Source: Oscheius dolichura (Eukaryota > Nematoda > Chromadorea > Rhabditida > Rhabditidae). From it: a stretch of 64,000 nucleotides of DNA. Numbering within the stretch: the stretch's first letter is position 1; the number at the start of each line of letters is the position of its first letter. This document shows, piece by piece, positions 35,028 to 45,724 of the stretch. The notes under the pieces were generated by a model. The model did not search any database, was not told where the DNA came from, and saw nothing but the letters and a program-made list of their open reading frames with translations. The position numbers were made by a program, and so were the translations under genes. The stretch spans positions 10,726,001 to 10,790,000 of the forward strand of contig OW051495.1 in NCBI GenBank assembly GCA_932521035.1. The letters run 5' to 3'.

Positions 35028-37730
35028 GGAGGACAGATAGAACGCACAAAGCGATTGTGATATTCGAGGTTTCAAAAAAACCACCTGGGGGTAATCAGGA
35101 GCTCGCTGGGTTGGCTGAGAACTTGTATACTTCGGGAAGGATGCTTTCTTGATGTCATCCTTTCACTCGTATCTTTGATCCCTTGTTTAGACTCTAAAAA
35201 TTACTGCAAGGGATGTTTCCAAGAAGGTGGACATATCGGAAGACCCCATCACAGTACAAGCTTTTGTTTGTACCTGCTCCCCCAAAAAAATTGATTTCCA
35301 TAGAGTCGCTTAGCCTTCAGAGCCTTATGCCCTCCTTTAAAAGGCAGGAATGTGTTATGTCGTTTCTCCGAAAAGTACAAAGATTTTCGAACGTTAAAAA
35401 TAGGATCCACGTTTGCCTTTTCGCGGGGAATCGCCCTTATTTGATACGGGTCGGACACACTCCCAAACAGTTCGTAATTCCCCCTTTGGTGATAGGAAGG
35501 AGGCCTATCTTGATCGGGCTATAACAGGAGCCGGTGTGCGTCTCCCGATATCAGAAAGACAAAGTTCGGTAAGATAAGGCTCCGATGGTGCATGAGTAGC
35601 AGCTTACACGACGGTACAGCTGTGAGTCGAAGAGCTGTCCTTCATCCGGAAAAAGATAACATTTCTGTAAGTTTTGCAAGTGTTACAAAAAGATATTGAA
35701 GAAAACCTGAAGAACACAGTCAATCTAAAAGACAGCGTTCGTTTAAACGTGCGCGTCAAGTAGTATGTGTTTTGGTCTCTTCGTGAGAGACCCTTCCTTC
35801 CGTTGGAATCGTGTCCTTTCCCTGTTGACCCGAATTGTTTCCTTCCGCGTGCAAAAATTCGACTTCCCGATTCGGTTAAACGTTGATTGACAACCCCCGC
35901 CGCTAATTTTAAAATCGTTAATCGGTCAGAGTCGTCTTCGAAAGTTAGGCAGATCATCGGAAGATAGAAAAGGTCAACAAAAAGTAAACCTTGGTCGCCC
36001 TCCCCCACATACCGGGCCGATTCGGTTTGCCCAATCATTGCGAGGGGGAAACGTCGTCTCTGTGATATAGCACCCAAAGGGGTGGTGAATCAGGACAGGG
36101 TGTGGTCCAAGTGTTCTTTATTGGAGGCGCGCGGGACAAAAATACGTGCAGTTCTGTCCAAAGAATGTGAAATATCACTGGTAACACACTTCCTGATATA
36201 GTATCGTGAAACAATGGCGATCATATCCTAATTTCCCCTTGTCACGTGCTCCATAGGAGCACATTCATCCCAAAGGGAGGAGATGGTACCACAAACAGCC
36301 AATCACCTTGTAGGATAAGCACAGGGAACCCCCGAAACGGAAATGAGATAAAACTATTTTACAACCAGAACACACGAAACACAGTGGTGATAACTGTATT
36401 GGACACACTGGGAAGTTCGCTCAACAATAAACTACAGGGTTTCATCAGAACTTCGGCTGACTCATTTTAGTAGAAAAACAAAACTTACGATGACATCAAA
36501 TTGTATAATTTGTCCTTTGCCACGCGTTGCCGTGCGTATGGTCACGATCTTTAACTTTTCGGCTTCAGTTGTAAACTAGAACACATGGGACAGGTCTTCA
36601 GGGAGACACGTTACGCCGCCATGGGAAGATTCGATCGTAATAAGGCCGTTCTACATATTTTTTCGTCTCATTACAAATCAACATCAGAGTTCAATTTTTG
36701 TGAAAATTGCGAACCTGATCATGGAATAGATCTTCTTTCTCTCGAGAGTACTTTACACCCTCTGGAGAATGACCCAGACATTTTGGTGGTTTGATCTGAA
36801 CTTTATGGGTTATTCCCGAACGGTAGCATAATAAAATCTTCGAAGGAGCACTTGGAACTTGTCTTTTGTCTCAAAGGAATGTTCAAAACAACAGCACGAA
36901 GAGGTTTGGAAGACTGCTGGGCACTGAATATGAAACGTTGATTAAACCAATACAACAGCAAGGGGTCATCAATTGTTCCTCTCGCCTAAGGAAGGTTTCA
37001 ACTTTTTTGGAAAGAAATTGTATAGACTGTCAGAAGTATATGGAAACCATATAACCATAAAAAGAAAGGACTACAGAAGTATATGGAAACCATATCGCTT
37101 CCGAAAATGGTTAGCGGGTCATATTGGTATTTCTTGGTACCTCTGGGTGAATTGCCGGAAATCATGAAGTCATGCTAAGCTTTTACCTTGTATTCACCCA
37201 GAGGAAAAGAAACGGGAGGGAGGGGTACACTACAGACAAAAATAGAGGACAAGAAATAAAAAGGAAAGTGTCATAAGAAACTTTTCCTTTCTTTAGGCTT
37301 TTTTTACCAGGGAGGTGAATCGTTCCTTGAATAATACGAGTAGAAATATAGAAACTAGTAGAGGTGTTGAAATCCATAAGCCGTAGCTATTGAAGTGAAG
37401 TTAGAAGGTGGACCCCGAACAATAAAGGGTGGTTACGGTATGGATTGCAGATGGTGCGAGCTGAAGGTGTCAGGCCACCAGAGAGAGAGCTTTTTATAAT
37501 GATAACGTAGCGACCCTAAACTGATCCATGTGTTGTGATATTGTTCCCAAGGGCGTTTATTTCTAATACTGTACCCGGGCGAGCGATAATTGCGAGACCG
37601 TTTTCCTGTGACGTAGCCCCCAAAAAGATAGGCGGCGTGCTATCGGAGCGAAACAGTCCAAAGAAACAATTGCTCAACTTTTCAATTTTGAAGCAGTAGC
37701 CCCACGTGGTCGGTTCTCTCCCGAAACATT
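35028..37730. other. 2.7-kb intergenic region, no gene recognised
   Basis: It contains the upstream regions of the receptor (minus) and of methyltransferase 1 (plus). The longest frame (35604-36077, minus, 157 codons) has no early ATG and no motif. A 22-bp direct repeat at 37031-37095 is listed separately. No RNA gene was recognised. Confidence 0.4.
37031..37095. repeat. 22-bp direct repeat containing a 6-3-6 palindrome
   Basis: CAGAAGTATATGGAAACCAT plus AT occurs identically at 37031-37052 and 37074-37095. Each copy includes ATATGGAAACCATAT, an inverted repeat with 6-base arms around AAA. Spacing start to start is 43 bp. Confidence 0.85.
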
Positions 37731-39092
37731 ATGACTGTTGAACTCGAAGCGGCCAATGAAGAATACCAGAAGGTAATCCTCAACTTTTATAAGTATCTAG
37801 CCTTCTCATTACGGTAGCCAGCTAGTCTACCTTCTTTTCTCCTCACCGTGATACGGTTATTTTCAGTTCGATCCGATATCTTACCTCAAATTCTACTACA
37901 ACCCGTCGAATACTCTCACCATGAAAGTGATCTCCCTTCTGTCCAAAGGACTGGCCAAGTTGCCGGAGAAAGTCGGTGATGTCCTCAATCTCGGTTCAGG
38001 TAACTAGTTCGAATACGGTATTTTGCAGTTTAGTTTAGGTCCTACCGTACACATTGAGCTAGCACTTCGACACAGAGCACTTCAAATCTTCATGTCCGAC
38101 TACTCCAAAAATAACAATGATGCCGTTGTTCATTGGATAGAAGCAAAGTGAGTCACTTCCCATACTCGATCTCATTGGCCTCAAAAAGAACATGAAACCC
38201 TTTTTTGTGCTCTCTAAACCTCTCCAAATCGTTCCGTGTCCCTACCGTAAGACACTTTCGTTTTTCTCTCTCCGTCACAGCTATAAAGCCAAGCGAACCG
38301 TAACCCATTCGCCAAAAAAGAACGGAAACACCTGACCCGAGCCAGCTGACCGCTCGTTTGCAGTATTTTCTAAAAAGGTTTATAAGAGTAGTTCAAAGGG
38401 AGAAACCCCTTTGCAAGACTGGTTTAAGACCATTTCTCAGGGGAAACTGTTTACAAGGAAGGGGAATCTTCCTGTCTGTTTGCATACAACAATAATTTAG
38501 ACCTGACTACGACTGGAATTGGATGTGTGAGATCCTCCGAGAACAAGAAGGATGTTCCGAGAGCCCTGGAAAGATGCAGGCCACAGCGAGGGAAATTATC
38601 CCAGCCGTACTGGAGGTGGACATTTTCTGTACTCCGGCCATCAAGTCCGTCTACTGGAAACGTCACAAAAACTGTATCATCCCGAAGAAGTTTAACGTAT
38701 GCTTTATGTTTTTGTTATCCTAAAACTGCGTTTAGTTGGTCATCTCTACGTATTGTGTCGCTAACATCTGCGAGACACGAGGAGGATTCCACCGAGCCCT
38801 AAGGAATGCCATCAGTTTTGTAGAGAATAAAGGATACTTGGTTGATTAGACAGGAAACACCGTAACATAAAAAATTCAGCTATTAGCCGGGAACCTAAAA
38901 GAAGAAGCTTATAAAGTGGGCGACGTGGAATATGTCCACGAACCATTGGAACTGGAACACGTTTTAGAAGCCTTGAAAGTATGACTCAACAACTTGGGCA
39001 ACTATGATGGAATATTACAGGAAAACAATATGACAGTATCTTCGCTGTTCACCGACGACACTCTTTTTACTCTCGTATGCCGGAAAGCCTAA
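37731..39092 (+). CDS. NNMT/PNMT/TEMT-family N-methyltransferase 1
   Basis: An S-adenosylmethionine-dependent small-molecule methyltransferase of about 260 residues. From ATG 37731, exon 1 is MTVELEAANEEYQ; exon 2 has FDPISYLKFYYNP and DVLNLGSGPTVHIELALR, the AdoMet-binding motif GSGPT typical of this family. MSDYSKNNNDAVVHWIEAK and PDYDWNWMCEIL match the acidic AdoMet-ribose strand and the motif after it. VYWKRH, LVISTYCVANICE and the C-terminal GYLLLAGNLKEEAYKVG follow. Splicing from TTG/GTTGATTAG to AAATTCAG (39 nt) removes an apparent in-frame stop; the paralogue supports this joint. The intron at about 38150-38507 is about 360 nt. The family methylates nicotinamide, aromatic amines or thioethers; the substrate here is unknown. 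Confidence 0.83.
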
Positions 39093-39524
39093 TGAACTTC
39101 GTTCCTACATGTATTTACTCATCAATTGTACAGCACACAACTTAATAAAGCGTTTTAAACAGCACTTTCAGCGTTCTGACTCATCTAAAACAAATCCTTC
39201 CACAGCGAGACAATGTTCTAAATCTGCACATTCTTGCAGCCGAATCATAACTGCAGCTGTCTACGTTCTCGATCAAAGAACAGATTCATCAAACGAAGTC
39301 GAATGCCAACGAAACACACTTCATGGCCAAGACTGGATCAAAGAATGCCAGAAACAGAAACTTCCGCACATGCGCATCGCAGACACACCCGTGATGCTGC
39401 CAGAAAAGTGACAGCTTTGAAAGATGACAGCGAAAGAAAAGATTTATTAGGAAGAAACTGGACAGTTTCTCAGGCAGTTTCAAGTAGAGGAAGAAGAGCG
39501 TCTTCTTCTTATTAAGTCCCGTAA

Positions 39525-40305
39525 TTAGAGGCCAAGGCTGCCGAGTCCAGGGAGACCACCAACAGAAGGAGTGGATGGGAGAGAGCCTCCGAGGCCGGGG
39601 AGACCGCTAACTCCGGGAAGAGAGGGGAGAGTGGGCATTGTGACGGGACCAGTGGTGCAGGTCTTGTTGTTGAGGGCATCCTGAAGATTTGATGGTCAAG
39701 GAAAATAAGAGAGAACTCACAGCAAGACGCTGGAGGATGGTGTTGACGACGGTGACCTCGTCCTGGGTCAAGTTGCCGATGATGTTGAGTATGGCAGACA
39801 ACTGGGCGTTTTCGTCGAGGAGGGCGAAGGTGGGGCTGACGAGGAGACCAACGAGCTGGATGACAGCCTTCTGGACGGCGGGCACGGCGGCCTGGAGGTC
39901 GTTGACGATGCACTTGACCGCCTGGACGAGGTTGGAGACGAGTGCCTGGACGGGGGCGGGCAGGATGGCGAGGATCTGCTGGACGGTGGCGTCGTCGAGG
40001 ATGTTGGACAGGAGACCGTTGACGATGACGTTGACTGCTCCGAGGGCCTCGTCGGCAATGTTCAAGATGGCGTTTAGGATGATTCCCACGTTGACGAGGA
40101 TGTTGTTCAGCAGCTGACCAAGGACGCCTCCGACCGTGTTCAGGAGGTTTCCGACGATGGGCAGGTCGTTGAGGAGTCCACTGCTGCCGCCAGTGCCCCC
40201 GAGGATGGGGCCGAGCAGGGGCAGGTTGCCGAGAGCCTGGCTTACGATGGGAATGCTCAGGGCAGACGCCGCACCGACGAGGGCAATGAAGAAGATAAAA
40301 CGCAT
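39525..40305 (-). CDS. Secreted Leu/Ile/Val-rich protein, unknown family, left copy
   Basis: A two-exon gene of 246 residues. The signal peptide is MRFIFFIALVGAASALS. The body is hydrophobic with regular Leu/Ile/Val and Asn/Gly (LGNLPLLGPILGG, VGNLLNTVGGVLGQLLNNIL, AVNVIVNGLLSNILDDA), predicted amphipathic helices, with only two cysteines. A 40-nt intron is followed by a Pro/Gly/Leu-rich tail (GLPGLGGSLPSTPSVGGLPG). Codons end overwhelmingly in C (GTC, CTC, AAC, ATC), a sign of high expression in nematodes. The protein is identical to the copy at 40947. A lipid-binding or secreted structural role is a guess; I do not recognise a family. Confidence 0.85.
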
Positions 40306-40404
40306 CTGAAACTGTCAGAGTCTTCTAAAGCGAAGAAAAAACTACCTTTGGTTGTTGGAAGGCCGGGGAGAAGGCTGAAGGTGTCTCCTGCTCCGGTCTC
40401 TCCC

Positions 40405-40412
40405 CTTTTATA
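40405..40412 (-). promoter_or_regulatory. TATA box of the left copy
   Basis: TATAAAAG on the minus strand, about 100 bp upstream of the ATG at 40305 and mirrored exactly in the right arm. A noncoding leader exon followed by an intron ending TTTCAG directly at the ATG, or a trans-splice site, lies between. Confidence 0.6.
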
Positions 40413-40839
40413 CCGGCAATTCCCGACCAATGCCCAAATGGTTTTGGATTATGCTAAAAGAATGTTTTCCTTCTACATGGACACCCTGAAATCCTCTAAC
40501 TGTTTTGATTTTTTCCGATCATGATCCATGTTATTGGATTATGCAAAAAGGGGACGGCCAACAATTTCCAAACAGTGCGGTTCGAAAGATCTACAAAATT
40601 AACCAATGGCCCAGATGAGTTGACTTCTCCAAACGGATATTTAAGAATTAACGAGTTTCTTGGAATATAGGTCTATAGATAAGGAAATTGTTGGCCGTCC
40701 CCTTTTTGCATAATCCAATAACATGGATCATGATCGGAAAAAATCAAAACAGTTAGAGGATTTCAGGGTGTCCATGTAGAAGGAAAACATTCTTTTAGCA
40801 TAATCCAAAACCATTTGGGCATTGGTCGGGAATTGCCGG

Positions 40840-40847
40840 TATAAAAG
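40840..40847 (+). promoter_or_regulatory. TATA box of the right copy
   Basis: TATAAAAG about 100 bp upstream of the ATG at 40947, the mirror of 40405-40412. Both promoters lie inside the duplicated arms, so both genes should have the same core promoter. Confidence 0.6.
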
Positions 40848-40946
40848 GGGAGAGACCGGAGCAGGAGACACCTTCAGCCTTCTCCCCGGCCTTCCAACAA
40901 CCAAAGGTAGTTTTTTCTTCGCTTTAGAAGACTCTGACAGTTTCAG

Positions 40947-41727
40947 ATGCGTTTTATCTTCTTCATTGCCCTCGTCGGTGCGGCGTCTGCCCTGAGCATT
41001 CCCATCGTAAGCCAGGCTCTCGGCAACCTGCCCCTGCTCGGCCCCATCCTCGGGGGCACTGGCGGCAGCAGTGGACTCCTCAACGACCTGCCCATCGTCG
41101 GAAACCTCCTGAACACGGTCGGAGGCGTCCTTGGTCAGCTGCTGAACAACATCCTCGTCAACGTGGGAATCATCCTAAACGCCATCTTGAACATTGCCGA
41201 CGAGGCCCTCGGAGCAGTCAACGTCATCGTCAACGGTCTCCTGTCCAACATCCTCGACGACGCCACCGTCCAGCAGATCCTCGCCATCCTGCCCGCCCCC
41301 GTCCAGGCACTCGTCTCCAACCTCGTCCAGGCGGTCAAGTGCATCGTCAACGACCTCCAGGCCGCCGTGCCCGCCGTCCAGAAGGCTGTCATCCAGCTCG
41401 TTGGTCTCCTCGTCAGCCCCACCTTCGCCCTCCTCGACGAAAACGCCCAGTTGTCTGCCATACTCAACATCATCGGCAACTTGACCCAGGACGAGGTCAC
41501 CGTCGTCAACACCATCCTCCAGCGTCTTGCTGTGAGTTCTCTCTTATTTTCCTTGACCATCAAATCTTCAGGATGCCCTCAACAACAAGACCTGCACCAC
41601 TGGTCCCGTCACAATGCCCACTCTCCCCTCTCTTCCCGGAGTTAGCGGTCTCCCCGGCCTCGGAGGCTCTCTCCCATCCACTCCTTCTGTTGGTGGTCTC
41701 CCTGGACTCGGCAGCCTTGGCCTCTAA
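40947..41727 (+). CDS. Secreted Leu/Ile/Val-rich protein, unknown family, right copy
   Basis: A head-to-head twin of the gene at 39525-40305. It has the same 246-residue protein, the same 40-nt intron (GTGAGTTCTC...ATCTTCAG) and the same promoter. The ATG at 40947 follows GACAGTTTCAG. The stop is TAA at 41725, with an AATAAA about 75 bp downstream inside the arm. No difference from the left copy was found in the coding exons. Either the duplication is very recent, gene conversion keeps the arms alike, or the assembly has folded one locus into two. Confidence 0.85.
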
Positions 41728-41965
41728 TTACGGGACTTAATAAGAAGAAGACGCTCTTCTTCCTCTACTTGAAACTGCCTGAGAAACTGTCCAGTTTCTT
41801 CCTAATAAATCTTTTCATTTTCATGATTGTAAAGTACAAGTTATCATACCTCGAAGATCGTTACAAGAGAAACCAGTCTGTTTTTCTTATCAGTTGTGTA
41901 TATATTGCGCCCTTTTGAGTCTCGTGGTACACTTCCTTCCCGCAAAACACAAAACACTCTCCGAA

Positions 41966-43010
41966 ATGTTTGAGACTGCAAACACCGAGTACCGACAGGT
42001 AACTCTGATGCCTTTGGACCCAGTCTTTTCCAGTTTGACTCCATCTCCTTCTTACAAAGCTTTTTCCATCCCAACAACAAGCAAACCCATAAAGAAACTG
42101 ATATTCTTTTAAAAGCCATAAATGAGTTACCAGATAAAATGAATACGGTTCTCAACATTGGATCAGGTATAGAAAATGTTTTCCTGGTATTTCCGTGTAG
42201 GGCCCACTGTGCATGTTGAGCTAGCTCTACGAAATCGGGCGAACTTGATGTTTATGTCCGACTATGCAGAAAAGAACAATAACACCGTTGTCAATTGGAT
42301 TACCGGAAAGTATACGGACATGTTTACACTCCTGAAAATATATTCCAGACCGGATTATGATTGGGATTGGATGTGTGACATCCTCAATAATTGCGAGAAA
42401 ACGACAGAGACTCCAGAAGAGATGCAAAGAAGGGCAAGAGAGAAGATACAGGCTGTCCTCGAGGCAAAATTAGGAGACAGAAAAAAGTCTTGTTCCTTTC
42501 AGGCTGATGTATTTCAACAGCCGCTGATCAAATCTGTCTATTGGAAGCGTCACGGTGATGATATTGAGATTCCCAGGCAGTTCCAGGTAATCGAAGATAA
42601 GCGTCTATTTCCGCTGTAAAATGCAAAAAAATGCAAAAAAATGTTTAAAAAAATCGTTTCAGCTCGTGATTTCTACCTATTGCATCACAAACATTAGCGA
42701 AACTTATGAAGGTTTCAAGATAGCCTTGAAGAATGCTTTGGATCTTGTGGAATCCGGTGGATTTTTGGTTAATGGCACGTGTCGTTGTGTACGGGAGTTT
42801 TCAGGTCCTAGCGGGAAATCTGGGAGAACAAGCTTATACAGTTGGAGATAAGAAGTTTCAACATGAGCCGTTGGAATTGAAACATGTTCTGGAAGCCCTG
42901 AAAGTGGGTTGTATGTTGTATACAATGATAAATTTTAGGAATACAAAATACCAGCCTTCGCCGTGTTTACAGAAGGCTCACTGTTCACTTCAGTCAGTAA
43001 AAAAGCATAA
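41966..43010 (+). CDS. NNMT/PNMT/TEMT-family N-methyltransferase 2
   Basis: A paralogue of the gene at 37731, same orientation. From ATG 41966 (MFETANTEYRQ) it reads FDSISFLQSFFHP, TVLNIGSGPTVHVELALR (AdoMet site), FMSDYAEKNNNTVVNWITGK, PDYDWDWMCDIL, VYWKRHGDDIEIP, LVISTYCITNISE and GGFLVLAGNLGEQAYTVG, ending in GSLFTSVSKKA. Intron positions match copy 1. In addition, comparison with copy 1 suggests a GC-AG intron in the exon around 42464-42502 (GAG/GCAAAATTAG...TTTCAG); retaining it would add 13 residues in frame. Between the two copies sits the 2.4-kb inverted repeat. Substrate unknown. Confidence 0.82.
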
Positions 43011-43471
43011 TTTCGCTTTCCTCCTGCCTTTTCTTTAGTAATTTGTGTCGCTATTACCCATTAATAAATATTTCCTTGGTTAAATCTGGTTGATGGCAGT
43101 CCTGTCGCAGTTTAATTTGGTAAGTTCGCCAGTTCCAGAAGATCACTCGAAACTGGATGTGACGAGCCATGAAACAATTGGTCTGACTCACCCAGTCAAC
43201 CCTCAAAAATCAAAAAAATAACGTCAGATTAATTGCCAAACTCTGACTTTTTCTACTGTCTCCCGTTTTGGATCACCGGCTCCGGTCACCCCCTCCCAGT
43301 CGCGGAGTGACAACAAAAATGGCGCAACGACCGAGATAATTGCGGATAATAATCGGTGCCCTGCCCAGTTTGATAATAGTTGTGACACCAATCTCGATCT
43401 TTCCACTTTTACCTCTCTCTCTCTCCCTCTACAGTAACATTTTTCAGAATTTTCGCTCTTCTAAATTATTC
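43011..43471. other. Intergenic, no gene recognised
   Basis: This spacer holds the 3' UTR of methyltransferase 2 (AATAAA near 43062) and the promoter of the next gene. A pyrimidine-rich tract (CTCTCTCTCTCCCTC at about 43416) precedes a likely trans-splice acceptor at 43447. Confidence 0.4.
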
Positions 43472-44456
43472 ATGGGACTGCTACGGGGCTTTTTAGCCAT
43501 CTTGCTTCTTGTGAACCATGCTGTGGCTCGACCGCCGGCTACCGAGATTCAAACCAGTGGGAATCCCTTTTTACTCCAATTAGAATGCCTTTTAGCTAAC
43601 CACAACCTTGATCACCATTCGACTGTTCAAGACGGAACACATTCATCTGTTCACGAAATGGAGACCGAAGAAATGGCGGATGAGGGAGACGGATCTCTAA
43701 ATAAGGAGGTGGTACTCGAAACGAATCAGGACGAGGAAGTGGAGGAAGTGCCGGTACTCTATCCATTATACTGTAAAGAGTGGTTCACTTTTTAGGAAGA
43801 AGAACTGACGGAAGACGAAGAAATACTGGCCGATAAGAGAGGAGGCTCGCTGAGGAGAAACCATGGCAGAAGGAACCACACTGTCATTGAGAAGAGGTCT
43901 GACCGGAGTAGCGAAGAGGACAAACTGGATCTGTTGAATCCAGACCATGGTGAGGGCTGAAAAGGACACATTGTAAAGGGAGATTACAGTAATCCACAAG
44001 AGAGCTCCCCACGATGAGGACTGTTTGCATGAGCACACTGTAGTGAAGAGATCGTCTGGTCAAGGGACTCATGAGGAGGAAAATGATGGCAGTTTCGACG
44101 GCCTCGAATACGAAGATCTCCAGAAGGAAGCAGGAGACAGAGAGAAGAGATCTCACGTATCACATTTGTTTTTCATACAAAGGTCGAGGACTTTCAGCCA
44201 CACCATGAGCAAGAAGAAGAGGTTGACGGGGAAGAGCTCCCCAACTTCCCCTCCGATTCGGCGCAACACGTACAACCTGTAGGTAACACGGGTTTTCTTT
44301 AATAAAACTCCTTAACTTGTAGCCCTTCGGGTGAAGAGGGTCAGCAAAGCGGGCAGCAGCCATCGTAATCGTCTATTGACCAAAAACAAGGGCAACAGCA
44401 AAGCTGGGCAGGGAGATGAGGAGCAGCCTCCCGTCATGATAGAACCCCTCATGTGA
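43472..44456 (+). CDS. Secreted acidic precursor with repeated Lys-Arg sites
   Basis: A secreted protein of about 273 residues, five exons. The signal peptide is MGLLRGFLAILLLVNHAVA. The rest is hydrophilic, rich in Glu, Asp and His, with basic pairs at ILADKR, HTVIEKR, HVIHKR, HTVVKR, GDREKR and ALRVKR. These would cut it into peptides if processed by a proprotein convertase. Three of the sites share an H-x(0-1)-V-I/V-x-K-R context, a hint of internal repetition. No C-terminal Gly precedes the sites, so amidated peptides are not expected. Introns were chosen for phase: 42, 40, 41 and about 40 nt, the last with donor GTAG/GTAACAC. It could be a neuropeptide-like precursor or an unrelated secreted acidic protein; no family recognised. 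Confidence 0.66.
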
Positions 44457-44677
44457 TAGTTTTCCCATATATTTCTTTCTGTGTGTGTAGTAAAGTGCTT
44501 CAAGTTTCCATTTCTTTGCCTCAGATTTGCTCGCTGTCCGTAATAAATATTTGTACATTTTATTCATAGTTTCTGAGCGTGTGGGGTCAAATCTCATCCA
44601 GTCAAACTTTGAACCATGTAACACTTGACCTATCGGGAAATTCAGCTGCTTGGTCTACACACCCCTCCAGTCAAAGA

Positions 44678-45724
44678 ATGATTACCTGCCCACCGATTAC
44701 CTTAGAAAATCCGCTGACAAAGATCATTTACAATGTTTGTACTGCAGTCAGCATCGTTCTTAACCCGTTCATTATTTACTGTATTATTTGGAGATCCACA
44801 AAATACATGAAAACCTATCGCTGGTTCTTACTGTATCAACAACTGGCATGTTTTACAAATGACATAATGGTGGGTGGCTGTCTTTATTAAACATGATTTT
44901 TAGATAACCTTCGTCTCCAAACCAACTATACTCATTCCGTTTCCAGTAGGCTATTTTAGTGGCATTTTAAACCAGATTCCTGCCAATATTGTCGTGTGTG
45001 CATTACTTGTATCCATTGAAGTGAAAATGGCCGCCACGTTGCACCTTTTTCACTATCGTTTTATAACAGCGTCAGCTTCAAAAAAAATCTTTCCAACAGC
45101 TCATATTGCCTTATTTATGTTAGCTTATTCAATGACACTAATAGCTCCGGCAGCTGTTATATTCACATGCGAAACGAGACAAGTATTAGCTGAATATCAG
45201 AATGTACCTCTACCGCATTTCGAAGAACATACCCTTTTCAGAATTACACGTGTTTTCCTTCGGAATTTGCAGACTTCCGTGGTTTCTACACAGCGCCACA
45301 TTGGAAAATACTAGTTTTTGGTATAATACCCATTATAACTCTATGTGTAGGCTTTGTCCTATCACTAATTGTTGGCATTATATGGACACATCGTGCTATT
45401 AGTAGAAGAACCATGTCTCCAAAATTAAAAGCTTTACAAACCCGATTTCTTCGACAACTCATATTTCAAGCCGGGATTCCATTGGCAATAGTTTGTTTAC
45501 CGTCGTTTGGAATTACGTACGCTTATTTGTACGAAGTTTTTGGATATATATGTGAGTAACAATATCAAAAAGTGCAGCTAAGTATTCTATTTTAAGGGTT
45601 TGGAGATATGTTTTTTATTATTAACGGATCATATGGATCCTTTGGAGCTATAGTGTTGCTTATCTGCAATCCATCGTATTATAACTGGATAACTAACTCA
45701 TCAAGAGTTTTTTTACATTACTAA
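44678..45724 (+). CDS. Sri-type chemoreceptor GPCR 1
   Basis: A seven-TM receptor of the nematode Srh/Sri group. The ATG at 44678 starts MITCPPITLENPL, and the following ACCCCTCCAG/TCAAAG context fits a trans-splice site. The signature regions are FIIYCIIWRSTKYMKTYRWF (S-x-K-Y-x-K-x-Y-R after TM1), ILIPFPVGYFSGIL after TM2, and the C-terminal INGSYGSFGAIVLLICNPSY. An extracellular exon gives YQNNYTCFPSEFADFRGFYT. Codons are A/T-rich, unlike the two Sri genes at 50.8-53.4 kb. Length about 310 residues, apparently intact. It should act in chemosensory neurons; ligand unknown. Confidence 0.8.

Larger units (their letters stand above)
39436..41816. repeat. Near-perfect inverted repeat, 1134-bp arms
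   Basis: The left arm 39436-40569 and right arm 40683-41816 are reverse complements of each other, centred at 40626, with a 113-bp unique spacer (40570-40682). Every stretch compared by eye matches, including introns and UTRs, and both arms encode identical proteins. The arms end abruptly, just past the 3' end of the genes and inside the shared upstream region. Confidence 0.93.

Noticed and set aside
35604-36077. 157-codon minus-strand frame
   Set aside because: It has no ATG near its start, no motif, no signal or TM pattern and no splice partner; likely chance.
38820-38890. Premature TAG and an 18-nt intron in methyltransferase 1 (and a 16-nt intron in copy 2)
   Set aside because: Using the donor right after TTG (GTTGATT / GTTAATG) gives normal 39- and 37-nt introns in both copies, removes the stop and restores the family motif, so there is no pseudogene and no mini-intron.
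39607-40305. 232-residue read-through version of the palindrome protein and its antisense partner of 142 codons
   Set aside because: The longer frame runs through a good 40-nt intron into nonsense; the antisense frame is a shadow of the C-ending codons.
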